Source of the DNA: CAMEON01 sp964463245 | Lineage (GTDB): Bacteria; Bacillota; Clostridia; Oscillospirales; CAG-272 | Assembly: GCA_964463245.1 (NCBI GenBank) | Contig: CAYXBU010000023.1 | Coordinates: 1 to 26,872, forward strand | Direction of reading: 5' to 3' | Length of the DNA stretch: 26,872 nt | The notes under the pieces: generated by a model | Told to the model about the DNA's origin: nothing | Databases searched by the model: none | Seen by the model: the letters and a program-made list of their open reading frames with translations, nothing else | Part shown: one piece after another, positions 24,106 to 26,872 of the stretch | Layout: every line of letters begins with the position of its first letter | How positions within the stretch are numbered: position 1 is the first letter of the stretch | Position numbers and translations under genes: made by a program

Positions 24106-24603
24106 ATGAGACACATGAATAAATGGATGATCCTTATCCTCGCCCTGCTTGCCTGCCTGTCCCTGCTTGTCGGGTGCGGTGAGAGCAAGAAGGCCGAATA
24201 CAGTTTCAAGGTCGGCGAGGTGACGCTGACCCCCGGTGCCAACGCCGCCGAGCCGCTGGCGGCTCTGGGCACACCGCAGAGCTACAGTGAGTCCGGCTCC
24301 TGCGGTGGCATCGAGGGGTTGGATAAGGTGTATGTATACGGCGGTTTTACCGTCAAGACCACACCCGGCATGGAAGGATCGAAGATCGTGGACGTCATCA
24401 ACTCGATCACCCTGAACGACGACTCGGTCAGCACCCCCGAGGGACTGCGGGTCGGCTCCACCCGTGATGCCGTTGTCTCAGCACTGGGGAGCAGTACCGA
24501 GACCGCCGACTCGCTGGTCTACAGCGGGGGCACCACCCGCCTGACCTTCTCCCTGCGGGACGGCAAGGTCACGGGCATCCGATACACGCAGAACGCGGGT
24601 TAA
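24106..24603 (+). CDS. Small lipoprotein of unknown function
   Basis: The 165-residue product has a lipoprotein signal with box SLLVGC and lipidated C24. The mature part is about 140 residues, Gly/Ser/Thr-rich and apparently all-beta. It has two related halves: each contains a 'G-[T/S]-x(n)-A-LG' stretch (PLAALGTPQSYSESGSC; GLRVGSTRDAVVSALGSS) followed by beta strands. The pattern recalls SmpA/OmlA-like or BLIP-like small domains, but I cannot confirm the family. AAGGA lies 10 bases before the ATG at 24106. The open frame reaches 27 codons further up into the repeat, which I reject as a start. It is separated from the Dlt-like cassette by repeat copy A, so co-expression is uncertain. Confidence 0.82.
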   Translation: MRHMNKWMILILALLACLSLLVGCGESKKAEYSFKVGEVTLTPGANAAEPLAALGTPQSYSESGSCGGIEGLDKVYVYGGFTVKTTPGMEGSKIVDVINSITLNDDSVSTPEGLRVGSTRDAVVSALGSSTETADSLVYSGGTTRLTFSLRDGKVTGIRYTQNAG

Positions 24604-24664
24604 TCAGTAACTGCACGAGGACGACGACTCCCGAAATCACCAAACCATAGTATATCAATTCGCT

Positions 24665-24822
24665 CTGAACACGCTGTGGGGAAGGGCTCCCACATGGTCG
24701 GATAATAACCCCAAAAACTGTAGGTGAACCATCCCTCGACATGATAAATGTTTCAAAAGTCCTTGAAGGGGGTGTGGGGGAAACTTCCTCCAGGAAGTTT
24801 CCCCCGCAAAAAACAAATAATA
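24665..24822. repeat. Two-hairpin intergenic repeat, copy B
   Basis: Partner of the element at 23926-24084, in the same orientation. Hairpin 1 is TGTGGG/CCCACA with an 8-base loop (24675-24694). Hairpin 2 has a perfect 13-base stem, GGGGGAAACTTCC (24776-24788) with GGAAGTTTCCCCC (24793-24805), around TCCA. The stem flanks are kept in both copies while loops and centre vary, which suggests that structure is what is conserved. It ends about 18 bases before the ATG of the following gene and so lies in its leader if transcribed from upstream. Confidence 0.8.
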
Positions 24823-24840
24823 GAAAGGCAGGTATACATC

Positions 24841-26253
24841 ATGCAATTCCGTATGGACGACCTTGCATATCAGGCAGTGGCACTGCCCGAGGAGATCAAA
24901 ATGCACCACTACTCCGGCGACTTTGCGGGGGAGGTGGCCGCCATCGACCGTTGGCTGGGGCGGGACATTCCCGTCTGTCTCCGGGAGCGGCTGAAGCTCC
25001 AGCGGCTGTACGCCGAGGCTCTGGACGGGGATTATCCCCTCTCGGACGAGGACATGGTCGCGGGTCTTCGTGAGACCTGCCCCGCCGCCGATCTGTCCAC
25101 GCTGGAGGCTCTGATCGCCTCCGGGAACGTGGACTTCATCCTGCGGGACGGCAAACGCTGCTACCAGCATCAGGCCTTGAGCAATATGCGCAACACCCAC
25201 GCGGACGAGCTGGCAGCCGTGAACGACCCGGCCTATACGGTGCCGGATCGCTCGCAGGACAACCTCGCCGACATCCGCCTCATGCGGGAGCACGGCGGCC
25301 GCGCCTTCCGCTACGAGGTGGAGGAGTGGATCCGCCTCGAACCGCACGCCGAGCGTCCCGGGGAGACCCTGCGCCTCTGGTTCCCCTACCCGGTCGCCTG
25401 TGCGAGCCAGCCCGCCGAGGAGATCCGCCTGCTCGGCTCCTCCCACCCGGTTCGCCTGACCGGCAGTGTCCACCGCACCGCCTTCATGGAGGTTCCCTGT
25501 GAGCCGGGCGCGACCTATTCGGTTCGGTTCTCCTTTATCAACAAGGCAAGATATGTTGACCTTGGCCACCATGTCCCCACCGGCATTCCCGCGGGCGAGG
25601 GTCTGGCCCCCGCCGAGTTATCCCGCTACACCGGGGAGCAGTACCCGCACATCCGTTTTACCCCCTTCATCGACAGCTTAGCCGCCGAGATACGCGGGCA
25701 GGAGACCGACCCTCTGCGCCTTGCGCGACGGGTGTATGATTGGGTATGCGACCATGTGCGCTACTCCTATGTGCGGGACTATCTCCTGATCGAGAACATC
25801 CCCGAGTTCGTCCTGCTCAACGGCTACGGCGACTGCGGCACCATGGCTCTGGCCTTCATTACCCTCTGCCGTCGGCTGGGCATCCCCGCTAAGTGGCAGT
25901 CGGGCAGTGCCTGCCGCCCCGGGTCGATCGGGAGCCACGACTGGTGTATGTTCTATGTTGCCCCCTACGGCTGGCTCTACTGCGACCCCTCCTACGGGGA
26001 GGGCGCGGCGCGCGCCGGCAATCGGGAACGCCGCGACCACTACTTCGGCAACCTTGACCCCTTCCGTCTGGTCGCATCCGACGAGTTCCAGCAGGAGACC
26101 GAGCCGCCCAAGCAGCTCTGCCGCATGGATCCCTACGACAACCAGTCCGGCGAGGGCGAGTACGCCGACGGCGTCCACAATATCTTCTTCGACGACCGCA
26201 CACACGGACGACGGGTGATCGCGGCGGAAGAGCTGGTATTTGAGAAAGGATAA
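24841..26253 (+). CDS. Cytoplasmic transglutaminase-like domain protein
   Basis: This 470-residue protein has no signal peptide or membrane helix. Residues 1-140 are an unrecognised, mostly helical region. Residues 150-235 look like a beta-sandwich (LRLWFPYPVA and ATYSVRFSFINKARYVDL). Residues 260-400 are a transglutaminase-like domain with C332 in GYGDCGTMALAF, H366 in GSHDWCMFYV and D382 in YCDPSYGEG. The triad is therefore intact. It may be a cysteine peptidase or a peptide ligase on a cytoplasmic substrate. AAAGGCAGG precedes the ATG at 24841. The frame extends 31 codons upstream through the repeat element, which I do not believe is translated. It shares its fold with the lipoprotein at 18067 but not its location or accessory domains. 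Confidence 0.88.
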   Translation: MQFRMDDLAYQAVALPEEIKMHHYSGDFAGEVAAIDRWLGRDIPVCLRERLKLQRLYAEALDGDYPLSDEDMVAGLRETCPAADLSTLEALIASGNVDFILRDGKRCYQHQALSNMRNTHADELAAVNDPAYTVPDRSQDNLADIRLMREHGGRAFRYEVEEWIRLEPHAERPGETLRLWFPYPVACASQPAEEIRLLGSSHPVRLTGSVHRTAFMEVPCEPGATYSVRFSFINKARYVDLGHHVPTGIPAGEGLAPAELSRYTGEQYPHIRFTPFIDSLAAEIRGQETDPLRLARRVYDWVCDHVRYSYVRDYLLIENIPEFVLLNGYGDCGTMALAFITLCRRLGIPAKWQSGSACRPGSIGSHDWCMFYVAPYGWLYCDPSYGEGAARAGNRERRDHYFGNLDPFRLVASDEFQQETEPPKQLCRMDPYDNQSGEGEYADGVHNIFFDDRTHGRRVIAAEELVFEKG

Positions 26254-26265
26254 CAGATAAACGAT

Positions 26266-26872
26266 ATGAATGTATTCACATCTGCCCTGACCGAGCGAGA
26301 AGGTCAGAATATTCCCGTGCGCATCTCCATGACCTCGGGGCGGCGGGAGTCCGGCGCACGGCTGTTTGATGCGGTCTTTGGCGACGGCGAGGGAGAGGGC
26401 AGTCTGACCCGCCTGACCCCCGCCGAGGAGGCCTTCATGGGCATCTCTCACGAGGAAGATGACGAGACGACCGACATGACCGACGGCGAGGAACGCCTCG
26501 ACCTGATCACCGAGGGCATCTTGGTCTGCCATGCTGACCCCGAAAGCGGTGCCGCCACCGTCACCATCTCCTACCCCGAAAGCGAGCTGACCGGCATGGA
26601 GGGGTCACAGTCCAGTGTGCTCTTCCGCACGGATGAGCCGGGGCTGATCCACATGATCCGCACCGGAACCGTCAACACCGCCCTGACCTTCCGCGAGCAT
26701 TGCCGTGCCGTCTGCACCTACGATACGCCCTATATGCCCTTCCAGGTCTGCATCCACGGCATCCGCGTGGACAACCGCCTGCTGACCGACGGCATCCTGC
26801 TTTTGGACTATGTCATCGAGATACGCGGCGCACAGGCCGAGCACTGCTCCATGGAGATGCGGGTAGAGGAGC
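26266..26872 (+). CDS. DUF1934-like beta-barrel protein, cut at the window edge
   Basis: An open frame starts at ATG 26266, 12 bases past the previous stop codon, and runs to the end of the window (202 complete codons). The second half matches the DUF1934/YwiB pattern: SSVLFRTDEPGLIHMIRTG, then CTYDTPYMPFQVCIHGIRV, then LLLDYVIEIRGAQAEHCSMEM. These proteins are small calycin-like barrels of unknown role. The first half carries an extra acidic stretch around EEDDETTDMTDGEE that is not usual for the family. No strong Shine-Dalgarno site is seen, so it is probably read through from the transglutaminase-like gene. A stop codon is expected soon after the edge. Confidence 0.75.
   Translation, partial: MNVFTSALTEREGQNIPVRISMTSGRRESGARLFDAVFGDGEGEGSLTRLTPAEEAFMGISHEEDDETTDMTDGEERLDLITEGILVCHADPESGAATVTISYPESELTGMEGSQSSVLFRTDEPGLIHMIRTGTVNTALTFREHCRAVCTYDTPYMPFQVCIHGIRVDNRLLTDGILLLDYVIEIRGAQAEHCSMEMRVEE

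Noticed and set aside
23724..24603. Minus-strand frames over both repeat copies that share a DHVGxLPHSVFR peptide
   Set aside because: The shared peptide comes from the repeated DNA itself. Outside it the frames differ, and indels between copies break any common reading frame.

Overview
The window looks like a chromosomal segment of a GC-rich (about 60% by eye) Gram-positive member of the Clostridia, probably an uncultured gut Oscillospiraceae-like lineage. The signs are strong AGGAGG-type ribosome binding sites, sigma-A promoters, several lipoproteins with LxGC or LVAC lipoboxes, a Pol I without proofreading motifs, and a Dlt-like gene set. The genus cannot be fixed from sequence alone. I saw no rRNA, tRNA, CRISPR array, transposase or phage gene.

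Left part (115-6252, minus strand). A good promoter at 6224-6252 with a palindrome between its boxes reads into rsmE, a CdaR/PucR-type regulator, an S41 C-terminal processing protease, greA, an unrecognised one-TM membrane protein and an EamA/DMT transporter. A rho-independent terminator follows at 115-148. The 185-base gap before the protease gene holds four hairpins.

Middle (6384-17880, minus strand). A second promoter (17852-17880) reads into a compact seven-gene row: a thioredoxin-reductase-like flavoprotein, polA, malQ (GH77), a lipoprotein with a six-hairpin glycosidase-like body, a 737-residue protein whose N-terminal third looks like a PP2C phosphatase stripped of its metal ligands, a polysaccharide deacetylase lipoprotein, and a ComEC-like secreted metallo-beta-lactamase-fold hydrolase. 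Gaps are 42 bases or less and one pair overlaps by ATGA.

Right part (17955-26872, plus strand). A divergent promoter (17955-17983) drives an Ig-like/transglutaminase lipoprotein followed by an adenylation enzyme, a carrier protein, an MBOAT acyltransferase and an SGNH-like membrane protein. The last four match DltA, DltC, DltB and DltD in role but stand in A-C-B-D order, and the SGNH protein has Cys where Ser is expected. I infer a surface aminoacylation or acylation machine coupled to an extracellular transglutaminase-fold protein, and this is the most likely 'new system' here. Downstream come a small lipoprotein, a cytoplasmic transglutaminase-like protein and a DUF1934-like protein cut by the window edge. 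Two copies of a roughly 158-base, two-hairpin repeat sit in the gaps before the first two of these.
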